A DNA stretch of 64,000 nt from Streptomyces bathyalis (lineage in GTDB: Bacteria; Actinomycetota; Actinomycetes; Streptomycetales; Streptomycetaceae). The stretch lies in assembly GCF_015910445.1 (NCBI RefSeq), contig NZ_CP048882.1, forward strand, positions 2,480,001 to 2,544,000, given 5' to 3'. The position numbers and the translations under genes were made by a program. Below the pieces are notes generated by a model. That model was not told where the DNA came from, searched no databases, and worked only from the letters and a program-made list of their open reading frames with translations. Positions within the stretch are counted from its first letter, which is position 1. Each line of letters opens with the position of its first letter. This document shows, in pieces, positions 45,708-53,840 of the stretch.

Positions 45708-46760
45708 ATGACGGACGACTCCCCCCTGCACCCGCACCGCGCCGACGACGCCCGCTACGACTCCATGGAATACCGGCGCACCGGCCGCTCCGGACTGAAA
45801 CTCCCGGCGATCTCGCTGGGCCTGTGGCACAACTTCGGCGACGACCGCGCGCTGGAGACGCAGCGCGCGATCCTCCGCCGTGCCTTCGACCTCGGCGTGA
45901 CCCACTTCGACCTCGCCAACAACTACGGCCCGCCGCCCGGCTCCGCCGAGCTGAACTTCGGCAAGCTGATGGACCAGGACTTCAGGCCGTACCGGGACGA
46001 ACTCGTCATATCGACCAAGGCGGGCTACCCGATGCACCCCGGCCCCTACGGAGACTGGGGCTCCCGCAAGTACCTGCTCTCCTCGCTGGACGCCTCGCTG
46101 CGGCGCATGGGCCTCGACTACGTCGACATCTTCTACTCCCACCGCTTCGACCCCGAGACGCCGCTCGAGGAGACGATGGGGGCGCTCGCCACCGCCGTGC
46201 GGCAGGGGAAGGCCCTGTACGCCGGGATCTCCTCCTACAACTCGCAGCGCACACGCGAAGCCGCCGCGCTGCTGCGAGAGATGGGCGTTCGCCCGCTGAT
46301 CCACCAGCCCTCGTACTCAATGCTGAACCGGTGGACGGAGGAGGACGGCCTGCTCGGCATCCTGGAGTCGCAGGGAATGGGCTGCATCTCCTTCGCGCCG
46401 CTCGCGCAGGGCCTGCTCACCGACAAGTACCTCCAGGGCGTGCCTGAGGGCTCACGCGCCTCGAAGGGCACCTCCCTGGACCCGGGCCTGCTGACCGAGG
46501 ACGTGGTGCGGCGGCTGCGCGGACTGAACGACATCGCCGGGCGGCGCGGCCAGTCGCTCGCGCAGCTGGCGCTGCGGTGGGTGCTGCGCGACCCGCGCAT
46601 GACGTCCGCCCTCATCGGCGCGAGCAGCGTGCGGCAGCTGGAGGCGAACGTGGCGGCGCTCGAGGGGCCGGAACTCACGGACGAGGAACTGCGGGAGATC
46701 GACTCGTACGCGGTCTCCGAGCCGGGCACCAACATCTGGGCCCGGAGCAGCGAGAGCTGA
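45708..46760 (+). CDS. Aldo-keto reductase (glyceraldehyde-3-phosphate reductase type)
   Basis: 350 residues, AKR14-like (YghZ/Mgr). The catalytic tetrad is visible: FDLANNYGPPPGSAE (Asp, Tyr), VISTKAGYPM (Lys) and FYSHRFDPETP (His). The NADPH-binding end is SALIGASSVRQLEANV. It reduces aldehydes such as methylglyoxal or L-glyceraldehyde 3-phosphate. ATG 45708 follows AGGAAGGGCCC. A perfect hairpin follows the stop. Confidence 0.95.
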   Translation: MTDDSPLHPHRADDARYDSMEYRRTGRSGLKLPAISLGLWHNFGDDRALETQRAILRRAFDLGVTHFDLANNYGPPPGSAELNFGKLMDQDFRPYRDELVISTKAGYPMHPGPYGDWGSRKYLLSSLDASLRRMGLDYVDIFYSHRFDPETPLEETMGALATAVRQGKALYAGISSYNSQRTREAAALLREMGVRPLIHQPSYSMLNRWTEEDGLLGILESQGMGCISFAPLAQGLLTDKYLQGVPEGSRASKGTSLDPGLLTEDVVRRLRGLNDIAGRRGQSLAQLALRWVLRDPRMTSALIGASSVRQLEANVAALEGPELTDEELREIDSYAVSEPGTNIWARSSES

Positions 46761-46822
46761 CGGCGGGTCCGTCGCCCGGTGACCGGCCGGGCGGCTGGAC
46801 GCACCGGCCCGGAACGCAAAAG

Positions 46823-46857
46823 CGGGCCGGTCCGTGGGGGGGATACGGACCGGCCCG
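46823..46857 (+). terminator. Perfect 13-bp hairpin after the aldo-keto reductase gene
   Basis: CGGGCCGGTCCGT (46823-46835) pairs perfectly with ACGGACCGGCCCG (46845-46857) across a G-rich 9-nt loop, 62 nt after the stop codon. Confidence 0.8.
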
Positions 46858-47324
46858 AGGGGGGGTTCCCACCCTAGCCGCTGCGGCCGGTCAGTCCGGG
46901 GACCAACTGACTTGCCGGACGTGTCGATCCGGGCCGTGACGGCCGGGCGCGCACGGCCCGCCGGGGTTCCGCACGGGCGAGGGCGGGCCGCGTGCAGTAC
47001 CCCCAAGAGCGACCTCCGCGACGAGCGCCGGCTTGACGCCGGGGAACGGAAGAGCGGGGACCGGCCACCCTGTCCGGCTTCGTACGCCGGACGTCCTGTA
47101 ATGAGGTGTGCCTCACTGTGCGGGCCGGCGCTCGAGGGCCCCGGCGTCTGCGCGGGACCTCCGTGCTCCATGATCACCGCGCTGAAGGCGCCGGTCAGGG
47201 CTGTTACGGGGCAGTCGTCGCGCCTCGCCCCATGAGGGGTTTACATGAGCTGAGTTGGCGTCACGTGACCTAAATCGCCCACTATTTGGCCGACGTTGTC
47301 AGTGGGAGCCCCTAGTCTTGACCC
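46858..47324. other. Intergenic region, no gene seen
   Basis: In this 467-nt stretch no frame shows coding character. A short dyad TGAGG-tgtg-CCTCA lies near 47101-47114. The right end carries the promoter of the small gene at 47325: TAGTCT ends 8 nt before its ATG. Confidence 0.4.
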
Positions 47325-47501
47325 ATGTCCACTTCCCAGCCACCAGCATCCGACGGTCAGACCATCGCCGAAGCCAACGAGGCGATCCGGCAGTATGTCT
47401 CCGGCCGTACGATCTGGTCGCAGGCGGACCTCGCGGAGCTGGACCGCCTGCGTACGGACTGGAAGCACGCCGTTCAGGCGGCGGTCACGCGAGCGGCCTG
47501 A
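47325..47501 (+). CDS. Small conserved-looking protein (58 aa)
   Basis: The 58-residue product contains TIAEANEAIRQYVSGRTIWS and LAELDRLRTDWKHAVQAAVT: a helical, charged, soluble protein with no domain I can name. Coding character is clear (G/C third positions throughout). No Shine-Dalgarno precedes the ATG; TAGTCT at 47312-47317 lies 7 nt upstream, so translation is probably leaderless. It is convergent with the OmpA-domain gene. Confidence 0.75.
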   Translation: MSTSQPPASDGQTIAEANEAIRQYVSGRTIWSQADLAELDRLRTDWKHAVQAAVTRAA

Positions 47502-47555
47502 GCCCCCGCGTCCCGACCGCCCGGCGCCCCGTCGGCGACTCCCCCGCCCCGGCCG

Positions 47556-48320
47556 TCAGCCCTGGCGGGGGAAGGACACCTCGACACGGCGGTTCTTCTT
47601 CCGGCCTTCCTCGCTGCTGTTGTCCGCGATGGGGTAATCCTCGCTGTAGCCACGCACGTTGAAGGTGATCGTGGAGTTCAACTCCTCGGCCAGCGCCTTC
47701 TGTACGGCGTTGGCCCGCTTCTTCGAGAGCGCCTTCCCGTGCTCGTAGGAGCCGAGGTCGTCCGTGAAGCCGAAGACGTTGATCTCGTTCGCCTGCTGCG
47801 AGTCGATCTCGTCGGCGATCTCCTGGATGCGCGACTGGGCGCTGCTGTCGAGCTTCGAGCTGTCCTTCGGGAAGAGGACCTCCGCCTGGAGCGTGAACTT
47901 CGTCTTCCCCGTGCTGTCCTCGCGGCGCTCCTCGCCGCTCAGGTCCTCGGTGACGAACTTGATGTCGAGCACCCTCGACGGCGCGAGCTTCGCCCCGTCG
48001 GCGAGCTTGAGCCCGGCGGCCTGCGGGTCGACCTTCACCGGCGGCTTGGAGTCCCCGATGTTGTCCGGCGGCTCGCTGTAGTCGGGTGCCGGCGCGCCGC
48101 CCTCGCCGGGGAGGGAGGGGGCGGTGGTCGGGATGGTCGTGGGATCGTCCGCTCCGGGCAGGGACGTCGGGCCGCTGGGGACCTTGACCGTGGGCTTGGG
48201 TGTGGGGTCGTCGGCCCGGGCACCGCTCGCGCAGAACGTCGTCAGCAGCACGGCCGAAGCGGATGTACACAGGACGGTGCGCAGCACGTGCGCGGCGGGG
48301 AGCCTCATCGCGTCACTCAC
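47556..48320 (-). CDS. Secreted OmpA-domain protein linked to the Tad locus
   Basis: 254 residues from GTG 48320, with an alternative ATG at 48308. A signal peptide ends near SGARA; a Pro/Thr-rich linker follows (PTPKPTVKVPSGPTSLPG). The C-terminal OmpA-like peptidoglycan-binding domain is complete (AEVLFPKDSSKLDSSAQSRI, NVFGFTDDLGSYEHGKALSK, RANAVQKAL, NNRRVEV-like KKNRRVEVSF). It may anchor the pilus machinery to peptidoglycan. The start overlaps the lipoprotein gene by 8 nt. Confidence 0.9.
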   Translation of the reverse strand: MSDAMRLPAAHVLRTVLCTSASAVLLTTFCASGARADDPTPKPTVKVPSGPTSLPGADDPTTIPTTAPSLPGEGGAPAPDYSEPPDNIGDSKPPVKVDPQAAGLKLADGAKLAPSRVLDIKFVTEDLSGEERREDSTGKTKFTLQAEVLFPKDSSKLDSSAQSRIQEIADEIDSQQANEINVFGFTDDLGSYEHGKALSKKRANAVQKALAEELNSTITFNVRGYSEDYPIADNSSEEGRKKNRRVEVSFPRQG

Positions 48321-48903
48321 CTGACAGCTTCACGCTCGCACTGGGCATGTCCGCGACCTGGAAGTCGACCGAGGCCGTCGACGCGGGCGGCGCGGGGAAC
48401 TGGGCGTACCACTCGGACGTCTCGCCCTGATCCAGACCGCCCGTGAACCTGGTGCACAGGCAGTGCCCGTTGGTGTCGCGGAGGATGAAGTAGCGCTTCT
48501 TGCCCTTCTTGTCGACCATTGTCGCCCCGGCCATGGAGAGCCCGTTGTTCTTGAGTTCGGACTCCTCGCTGGCCCATCCCGGCAGTACCACGACCGAGGG
48601 ACCTTCGTTCTTCAACGTCCCCTTGAACGTGGTGAATCCGGAGTCGTCACGCTGTGCCGAGTTGATGGTCAGGACGAAGTTTCCGCCCTTGCCGCCCTTC
48701 ACCTGGGCGAGCACTTCGTTCGACTCCTCCGAGCCGCCCGCGCCGCCCTTGCCGTCCTCCTGGGAGGCGCCGTCCGGCTTCTTCCCCTCGTCCCCGCCGT
48801 CGTCACCACTGCTGCTGCAGCCTGCCACTGCGAGCACCAGGCCGGCGGTGGCCGCGACGGCGGTCCCCCGTCCGCGGGCTCTCAAGGCGCGCCGAATGGT
48901 CAT
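48313..48903 (-). CDS. Putative lipoprotein in the Tad locus
   Basis: 196 residues. The N-terminus is a lipoprotein signal (basic MTIRRALRARGRG, hydrophobic stretch, lipobox LAVAGC). A Gly/Ser/Asp/Lys linker precedes a beta-rich domain (GNFVLTINSAQRDDSGFTTF, GPSVVVLPGWASEESELKN, KRYFILRDTNGHCLCTRFT). Family unknown. It overlaps the OmpA-domain gene downstream and follows a TadG-like gene. Confidence 0.85.
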   Translation of the reverse strand: MTIRRALRARGRGTAVAATAGLVLAVAGCSSSGDDGGDEGKKPDGASQEDGKGGAGGSEESNEVLAQVKGGKGGNFVLTINSAQRDDSGFTTFKGTLKNEGPSVVVLPGWASEESELKNNGLSMAGATMVDKKGKKRYFILRDTNGHCLCTRFTGGLDQGETSEWYAQFPAPPASTASVDFQVADMPSASVKLSGE

Positions 48904-48935
48904 GGATAGCTCGTCCCCTGTTCGTCGTCCGCGAG

Positions 48936-49526
48936 TCAATCGACCAGAACCACCGAGAAGAGATCCGACGGTTCGAGCTTGAGGTCGAGGTCCTCGGGGT
49001 CGATGGTCAAGTCCTTGCCGTCACACTCGATTTCGATGAGCTTGCCCTCGTCCACGAGCTGGCACCGGGGCTTGATGACGGCGGTGGCACTGGCCTCGGC
49101 CTTCTTGTTGTCGGCGCCGGGGACGATCGTGTCGCCCGTGTCGAAACGGGTGCGGACCTTCACCGTGTACCCGTTGTGCCCGTCCTTGTTGACCCCGTCG
49201 CAGCTGAGGACGTCCGAGCGGTTGCGGTCGGCGAAGTGGTCGGCCTCGCCGCAGCCGTCACCGAACAGCGAGCCGAGGCCGTCGAGGATGTCCTCGATGG
49301 ACTTGCCCTCGAGAATGGCGTCGAGGAAGTCCTCGAAGAGCTCGTCCCGGTCGTCCTGCGCCGCGGCCAGCGCCGCGGCGTCCGCGGCCGACTGCCCGCC
49401 GTTGCGTACGGTTCCCGCCTGGGCCACAGCGAAGAAGGCGAAGGCCAGGAAGAGCAAGCCTGTGATCACGGCGCCGTAGAGGATCACCGTGGCGCCCTCG
49501 TCCCGGGCCGCGAAGCGTCTGCTCAG
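48936..49526 (-). CDS. TadE/TadG-like pilus assembly protein
   Basis: About 196 residues. An N-terminal DEGATVILYGAVITGLLFLA membrane helix begins with the typical Tad minor-pilin pattern, followed by a Putative Flp pilus-assembly helix (AQAGTVRNGGQSAADAAALA) and an acidic extracytoplasmic part. No ATG/GTG/TTG fits the frame near the start of homology. The best candidate is CTG 49526, which overlaps the pilin stop as CTGA, analogous to ATGA/GTGA coupling. Confidence 0.8.
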   Translation of the reverse strand: MSRRFAARDEGATVILYGAVITGLLFLAFAFFAVAQAGTVRNGGQSAADAAALAAAQDDRDELFEDFLDAILEGKSIEDILDGLGSLFGDGCGEADHFADRNRSDVLSCDGVNKDGHNGYTVKVRTRFDTGDTIVPGADNKKAEASATAVIKPRCQLVDEGKLIEIECDGKDLTIDPEDLDLKLEPSDLFSVVLVD

Positions 49527-49726
49527 TCGCCCAGGATTTGGTTGACGGCCTTCGCGATCCCGCCCGAGATCGCGTCGTCGAGCCCGAGGCCCCGGATCGC
49601 CAGGATGATTCCGGCGACGATGATCACGACGCCCGCGTATTCGATCGCTCCGGCGCCGCGATCCGACCAGCGCCCGTGCAGTCTGTCCACGACGCGGTGG
49701 CGCCAGCGGTGCATGGCCTTCGACAT
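49523..49726 (-). CDS. Flp-like pilin (67 aa)
   Basis: 67 residues from ATG 49726, with AAGGAG 6 nt upstream. A basic head (MSKAMHRWRHRVVDRL) is followed by the Flp motif DRGAGAIEYAGVVIIVAGII with the prepilin-type Glu and Tyr after the G/A cleavage position. This is probably the major pilin of the locus. It is 295 nt downstream of tadC; that gap has no gene and likely carries a separate pilin promoter. Confidence 0.88.
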   Translation of the reverse strand: MSKAMHRWRHRVVDRLHGRWSDRGAGAIEYAGVVIIVAGIILAIRGLGLDDAISGGIAKAVNQILGD

Positions 49727-50021
49727 CACGATCTCCTTCGATGATGGCCGGGTCGGGACGCGACGGCACGCCCCCGGCCTGTCTGCTGTAGTTCTGCACG
49801 GTCCTGACACTTGTGAAACGGGCTGCCGCGGCGCGGCCGCGGGACAGAGTGGTGACGAGCCGACGACCAGTCATTCCGGCTTCTCCTCCGCTGCGTCGCC
49901 CACCGTTGTTGTCCGGATGCAGACTGTGCCACATCGGCCGCCTCCGACGAAGGGGTCGGAAGAACGCCTGTGGAGTTTGGCGGAATCGCTTGTGGGGCCT
50001 GGCCGTTGGGCTGTCATCACG

Positions 50022-50921
50022 TCACCCGTTCAGTACGGAACCGAAGTCGGTGTCCGAGCCGAGAAGGAAGGTGGCCACGATCAGCAGCAACGTCCCCGGC
50101 AACAGGAAGGCGATGGTCGTCATCGTCGCCTTCGGCACCGTCTTGGCGGCCTGCCGGCGGGCGTTCTGCGCGTCGGTACGGCGCATGTCCGTCGCGATCT
50201 GGATGAGCGTGTCCGCGATGGGCGCGCCGAGTTCCTCGCCCTGCTGCAGGGCGGTGACGAACTGGTCTACCTGCTCGCTGTCGTTGCGCTTGCGCAGCTC
50301 GTCGAAGGCCGCGCGGCGGCTGACGCCCAGGTCCATCTGCCTCAGCGTGATGCGCAGTTCGTCGGCCCACGGGCCCTCGTAGTGCTCGGCCACGCGTTCC
50401 AGCGCCTGACGGAAGCTCAGGCCCGCGGAGACGACGACGGCGAGCACGTCGAGGAAGTCGGGAAGGGTTCGTTCGATGACGTGCCTGCGGTCGCGGACGG
50501 CCTGCCGGATCCCGAGCTCCGCGGCAGTGAAGCCGAAGGCAAGCACGATGAACGCGAACAGCCAGCTGTCGGCGACCAGTCCGACGATCGCCATGACGAC
50601 GCCGAAGACCCCGTACGCGGCGCGGCGCGCGGCGTACCGGTGGATGGTCAGGCCGCCCGGGTTGCCGGCGCGGTCGATCTTGCGGCGCTTGGCGTTGACG
50701 CGCTCCTCGCCCATCAGACGCAGCACGAGCGGCGCGAGGGGCATGCCGAGACGGTCGACTGCGGCCTCCCGGGCCGTCGTTCGCGTCGCACCGACCTCCA
50801 GGGCGACGGCGAGGTCGCTCGGAAGCTCGATCTGGGCGCGGTACATGCGGATGCCCGCGATGGCCCCGTACACGGCGACACCGGCGACACCGGCGAGGAG
50901 GAAGGGCAGAACGGCGCTCAT
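50022..50921 (-). CDS. Type II/IV secretion F-family protein, TadC-like
   Basis: 299 residues with a GspF/TadC domain. Helices: VLPFLLAGVAGVAVYGAIAG, YGVFGVVMAIVGLVADSWLF and MTTIAFLLPGTLLLIVATFL; cytosolic core RTLPDFLDVLAVVVSAGLSF, RQALERVAEHYEGPWADELR. It forms the inner-membrane platform with TadB for pilus extension. It starts 10 nt after tadB ends. Confidence 0.93.
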   Translation of the reverse strand: MSAVLPFLLAGVAGVAVYGAIAGIRMYRAQIELPSDLAVALEVGATRTTAREAAVDRLGMPLAPLVLRLMGEERVNAKRRKIDRAGNPGGLTIHRYAARRAAYGVFGVVMAIVGLVADSWLFAFIVLAFGFTAAELGIRQAVRDRRHVIERTLPDFLDVLAVVVSAGLSFRQALERVAEHYEGPWADELRITLRQMDLGVSRRAAFDELRKRNDSEQVDQFVTALQQGEELGAPIADTLIQIATDMRRTDAQNARRQAAKTVPKATMTTIAFLLPGTLLLIVATFLLGSDTDFGSVLNG

Positions 50922-50931
50922 GGTCTCCTCC

Positions 50932-51876
50932 TCAGATCTCGATCTTGCCGAGGCGGCGGATGACGAAGAAGCCCGTGGCGAAGAGGCCGACGGCGCCGAT
51001 GATCGCGAGCTGACCGACCGCGGACCCCGTCACGCGGGCCAGGGCGCCCGGCATCATCGAGTTCATCATCAGCATCGCGCCGAGGCCCAGCACGGGCACC
51101 GTGAAGGCGGTGGCGTTCACTTCGGCGAGCATGGTGCGCACCTCGCGTCGGGTCTCCTTGCGCTCCTCGAGGGTGTCGGTGAGGTTGCGCAGCGACGCCA
51201 CGAGGGTGCCGCCCGCGCGGTTCGCGAGGACCAACGTCGTGACGAGGACGACGAGTTCACGCGACGGCAGACGTTCGGCTAGCTCGTTCAGCGCGTCCTC
51301 GACGGATCGGCCGAGGGCCAGCTGGTTGTTGACGAGCTTGAGTTCCTCTCCCGCCGGGGCCTCCAGCTCGTCCGCCGCCATTCCGAGCGCGGTACGCAGT
51401 GCGAGGCCCGCCGAGGTGGCGTTGGCGAGGATGCGGGACAGCTCCGGCAGCTGGCTGATGAACTGCTCCGTGCGGCGCTGCCGTTGGTGGCTGAGGAAGG
51501 CGCTGGCGGCCAGCACTCCCAGCACCGCGGCGATCGGCCCGAAGAACGGCGCGAGCACGGAGGCGGCGACCAGCCACAGGCCCGCGACGACGACGGCAAC
51601 GTAGACGGTGAACTCGCCCGCCGTGATGTCGAGTCCGGTCGCGGCCAGTCCGCTCTGCACGCGGTGTCCCAGCCGGGTGCCGCGCAGCTGCTTGTCCACG
51701 CCGGTGAAGACACGGCGCCGGCCGGACGGCAGTTCGCGGCCCGCCGCTTCCTCGGCGAGGCGCTCGAGGAGTTCCTTGTTCTGTGCGCGTCCCGACGCGA
51801 ACGCCATGACCGCGGCGACGGCGAGCGCGCCGGCCAGCAGGAAGGCGCCGAGCGCGAGTTGTGCGGTGGTGTCCAT
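50932..51876 (-). CDS. Type II/IV secretion F-family protein, TadB-like
   Basis: 314 residues. Helices include LALGAFLLAGALAVAAVMAF, YVAVVVAGLWLVAASVLAPF and a C-terminal pair; core motif ISQLPELSRILANATSAGLA and LRTALGMAADELEAPAGEEL. TadB partners TadC in the Tad platform. The gene lies 123 nt after tadA. Confidence 0.93.
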   Translation of the reverse strand: MDTTAQLALGAFLLAGALAVAAVMAFASGRAQNKELLERLAEEAAGRELPSGRRRVFTGVDKQLRGTRLGHRVQSGLAATGLDITAGEFTVYVAVVVAGLWLVAASVLAPFFGPIAAVLGVLAASAFLSHQRQRRTEQFISQLPELSRILANATSAGLALRTALGMAADELEAPAGEELKLVNNQLALGRSVEDALNELAERLPSRELVVLVTTLVLANRAGGTLVASLRNLTDTLEERKETRREVRTMLAEVNATAFTVPVLGLGAMLMMNSMMPGALARVTGSAVGQLAIIGAVGLFATGFFVIRRLGKIEI

Positions 51877-51918
51877 GACGTGGTCCTGGGTCCTGTGGTC
51901 CGTCCTGGGTGCGGTGGT

Positions 51919-51949
51919 GGTGCTGAGTTCGGTGCTGAGTTCGGTGCTG
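51919..51949. repeat. 12-bp tandem repeat between tadA and tadB
   Basis: GGTGCTGAGTTC is repeated twice (51919-51930, 51931-51942) and a partial third copy (GGTGCTG) follows. It lies in the 123-nt tadA-tadB spacer just upstream of tadB. Confidence 0.85.
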
Positions 51950-51999
51950 CGTGGGGTGTTCCGTCTCTCAGTGGGGCCTCGGAGCCGCCCGGGGGCGCT

Positions 52000-53352
52000 C
52001 TACTCCGCCTCCCTCGTGCTCAGTTGGCCTTCTTCGTTCGCGACCCCGAAGAGGGGCGGTACGGTCTCGCTCACCATGTGGAGCCGGTCCGCGGCGCGCC
52101 GCGGCACGGGCAGATGCGCGAAGCTCCCGTGCACCTTGCCGTCCGGGCCCATGGGCTCGGCGTCGAAGCGGGAGACGGAGGCGATGCGGAAGACCTCGCG
52201 GCCGTGCGAGGCGAGAAGAACGACCTCCGTGACCTTCCGCGTGCCGTCGGGGAAGCGGGCGAGCTGGATGATCACGTCCACGGCGGAATTGATCTGGTCC
52301 TGGAGCGCCGCGAAGGGGATCTCGACCTCCGACATGGAGGCGAGGGTCTGCAGTCGCATCAGCGCATCCTCGGCGCTGTTGGCGTGCACCGTGGCCAGCG
52401 AGCCGTCGTGACCGGTGGACATGGCCTGGAGCATGTCGAGCGTCTCGCCGCCGCGCACCTCACCGACGATGATCCGGTCGGGCCGCATGCGCAGCGAGTT
52501 CCGTACGAGGTCGCGGACGGTGATCTGGCCCCGGCCCTCGACGTTGGGCGGCCTGGTCTCCAGCCGGATGATGTGCCGCTGCTGGAGCTGGAGTTCGGCC
52601 GCGTCCTCGACGGTGATGATGCGCTCGTGGTCGGGGATGAGCCCGGAGAGCGCGTTGAGCAGGGTCGTCTTCCCGCTGCCCGTGCCTCCCGAGACGATCA
52701 CGTTGAAGCGGGCGCGGATGAAGCCCGACAGCAGCGCGACGATGTGCTCGTCGAGCGTGCCCATCGCGATCAGTTCGTGCAGCGCGTAGGCGCGGGGGAA
52801 GCGCCGGATCGTGAGTGTCGGGCCGGTGAGCGAGAGCGGCGGCACGATGACGTTGACGCGCTCGCCGGACGGCAGGCGGGCGTCGACCATCGGATTCGAC
52901 TCGTCCACACGCCTGTTGACGGTGGAGACGATGCGCTCGATGGTCTGCATCAGCTGCTCTTCGGAGGCGAACCGGACCGGCACCTGCTCGACGTGGCCCG
53001 ACCGCTCGACGAAGACCTGATCCGGTCCGTTGACCATGATCTCCGTGATGGAGGCGTCCTCCAGCAGCGGCTCGAGGACGCCGAGCCCGAGAGCCTCGTC
53101 CACGACGCGCCGGATCAGCAACTCCCGGTCGACCGTGGACAGTACGGGCCCCTCACGGCTGATGAGGTGCCCCAGCACGCGCTCCAGGCGGGCCCTGCGC
53201 TCCGACGAGGGAAGGGCGGACATCTCCGCGAGGTCTATCTCTTCGAGGAGCTTCGTGCGGTAGGCGGACACGAGGTGGGCGGTGCCGCCGTCGGCTGCCG
53301 CCCCGGTACGTGTCCGGGACTCAGGGGTGGTCATACGGGCCCGCAGACTCAA
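52000..53352 (-). CDS. Pilus assembly ATPase, TadA/CpaF family
   Basis: 450 residues. Walker A SGGTGSGKTTLLNAL (221-), Asp box TVEDAAELQLQ, Walker B-like RPDRIIVGEVRGGETLDM and the His box STGHDGSLATVHANSAEDA. It powers pilus assembly. TTG 53352 is preferred because AGGAGG lies 6 nt upstream; an ATG at 53334 is in frame. It lies in the Tad operon between the TadE and TadB genes. Confidence 0.95.
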   Translation of the reverse strand: MSLRARMTTPESRTRTGAAADGGTAHLVSAYRTKLLEEIDLAEMSALPSSERRARLERVLGHLISREGPVLSTVDRELLIRRVVDEALGLGVLEPLLEDASITEIMVNGPDQVFVERSGHVEQVPVRFASEEQLMQTIERIVSTVNRRVDESNPMVDARLPSGERVNVIVPPLSLTGPTLTIRRFPRAYALHELIAMGTLDEHIVALLSGFIRARFNVIVSGGTGSGKTTLLNALSGLIPDHERIITVEDAAELQLQQRHIIRLETRPPNVEGRGQITVRDLVRNSLRMRPDRIIVGEVRGGETLDMLQAMSTGHDGSLATVHANSAEDALMRLQTLASMSEVEIPFAALQDQINSAVDVIIQLARFPDGTRKVTEVVLLASHGREVFRIASVSRFDAEPMGPDGKVHGSFAHLPVPRRAADRLHMVSETVPPLFGVANEEGQLSTREAE

Positions 53353-53383
53353 CTCCGGCCTCCTCTCTGTGCGTTCGCGGTGA

Positions 53384-53833
53384 TCAGTCGCGCGGCATGG
53401 TCGCGGATCGGGTCGCGTCGCCGAAGTCGTCGACGCCGGGGACGACGGACGGAATGGTGACGGTGATGGTCACCCGCACCTCGTCCTCTCCCCCTCCGAG
53501 GTCGAAATTGGCGCGGGACGCCGTCCAGTCGGACATGGCCGCCTTGCCGGTCGCCTCATAGTCCTCGGCCAGGTCCTCCTGGCTCGCGATACGTGCGGCG
53601 GCGCGGGCGCCCGTACCGGCCTGCTGGACGGTGTAACCCGCGACGCCGAGCTGGATCGCGGCCATGGCCACGAGCAGGAGCAGCGGCATCATGCCCGCCA
53701 GTTCCAGGCTGGACGCGCCACGCTCACGCTCCGCGCGCCCCGCGCCGGCCCGGGAACGTGCCCCCAGGGCTCGCGCCACCTGCGTAAGTGCCCGGCCCGG
53801 CAGTGCACTTCGGGCCGTCCGCGTCCGTCTCAT
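53384..53833 (-). CDS. TadE-like minor pilin
   Basis: 149 residues: basic head (RTRTARSALPGRALTQVARA), then the TadE helix ERGASSLELAGMMPLLLLVA with Glu in the prepilin-like position, and an extracytoplasmic part (TGARAAARIASQEDLAEDY). ATG 53833 is 8 nt after the TadZ-TadE stop. The reading further upstream is out of character. Confidence 0.9.
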   Translation of the reverse strand: MRRTRTARSALPGRALTQVARALGARSRAGAGRAERERGASSLELAGMMPLLLLVAMAAIQLGVAGYTVQQAGTGARAAARIASQEDLAEDYEATGKAAMSDWTASRANFDLGGGEDEVRVTITVTIPSVVPGVDDFGDATRSATMPRD

Positions 53834-53840
53834 GCCGCTC

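Noticed and set aside
47101-47114. Iron-box (IdeR/DmdR) operator
   Set aside because: TGAGGTGTGCCTCA lacks the TTAGGTTAGGCT-type core and no iron gene is adjacent.
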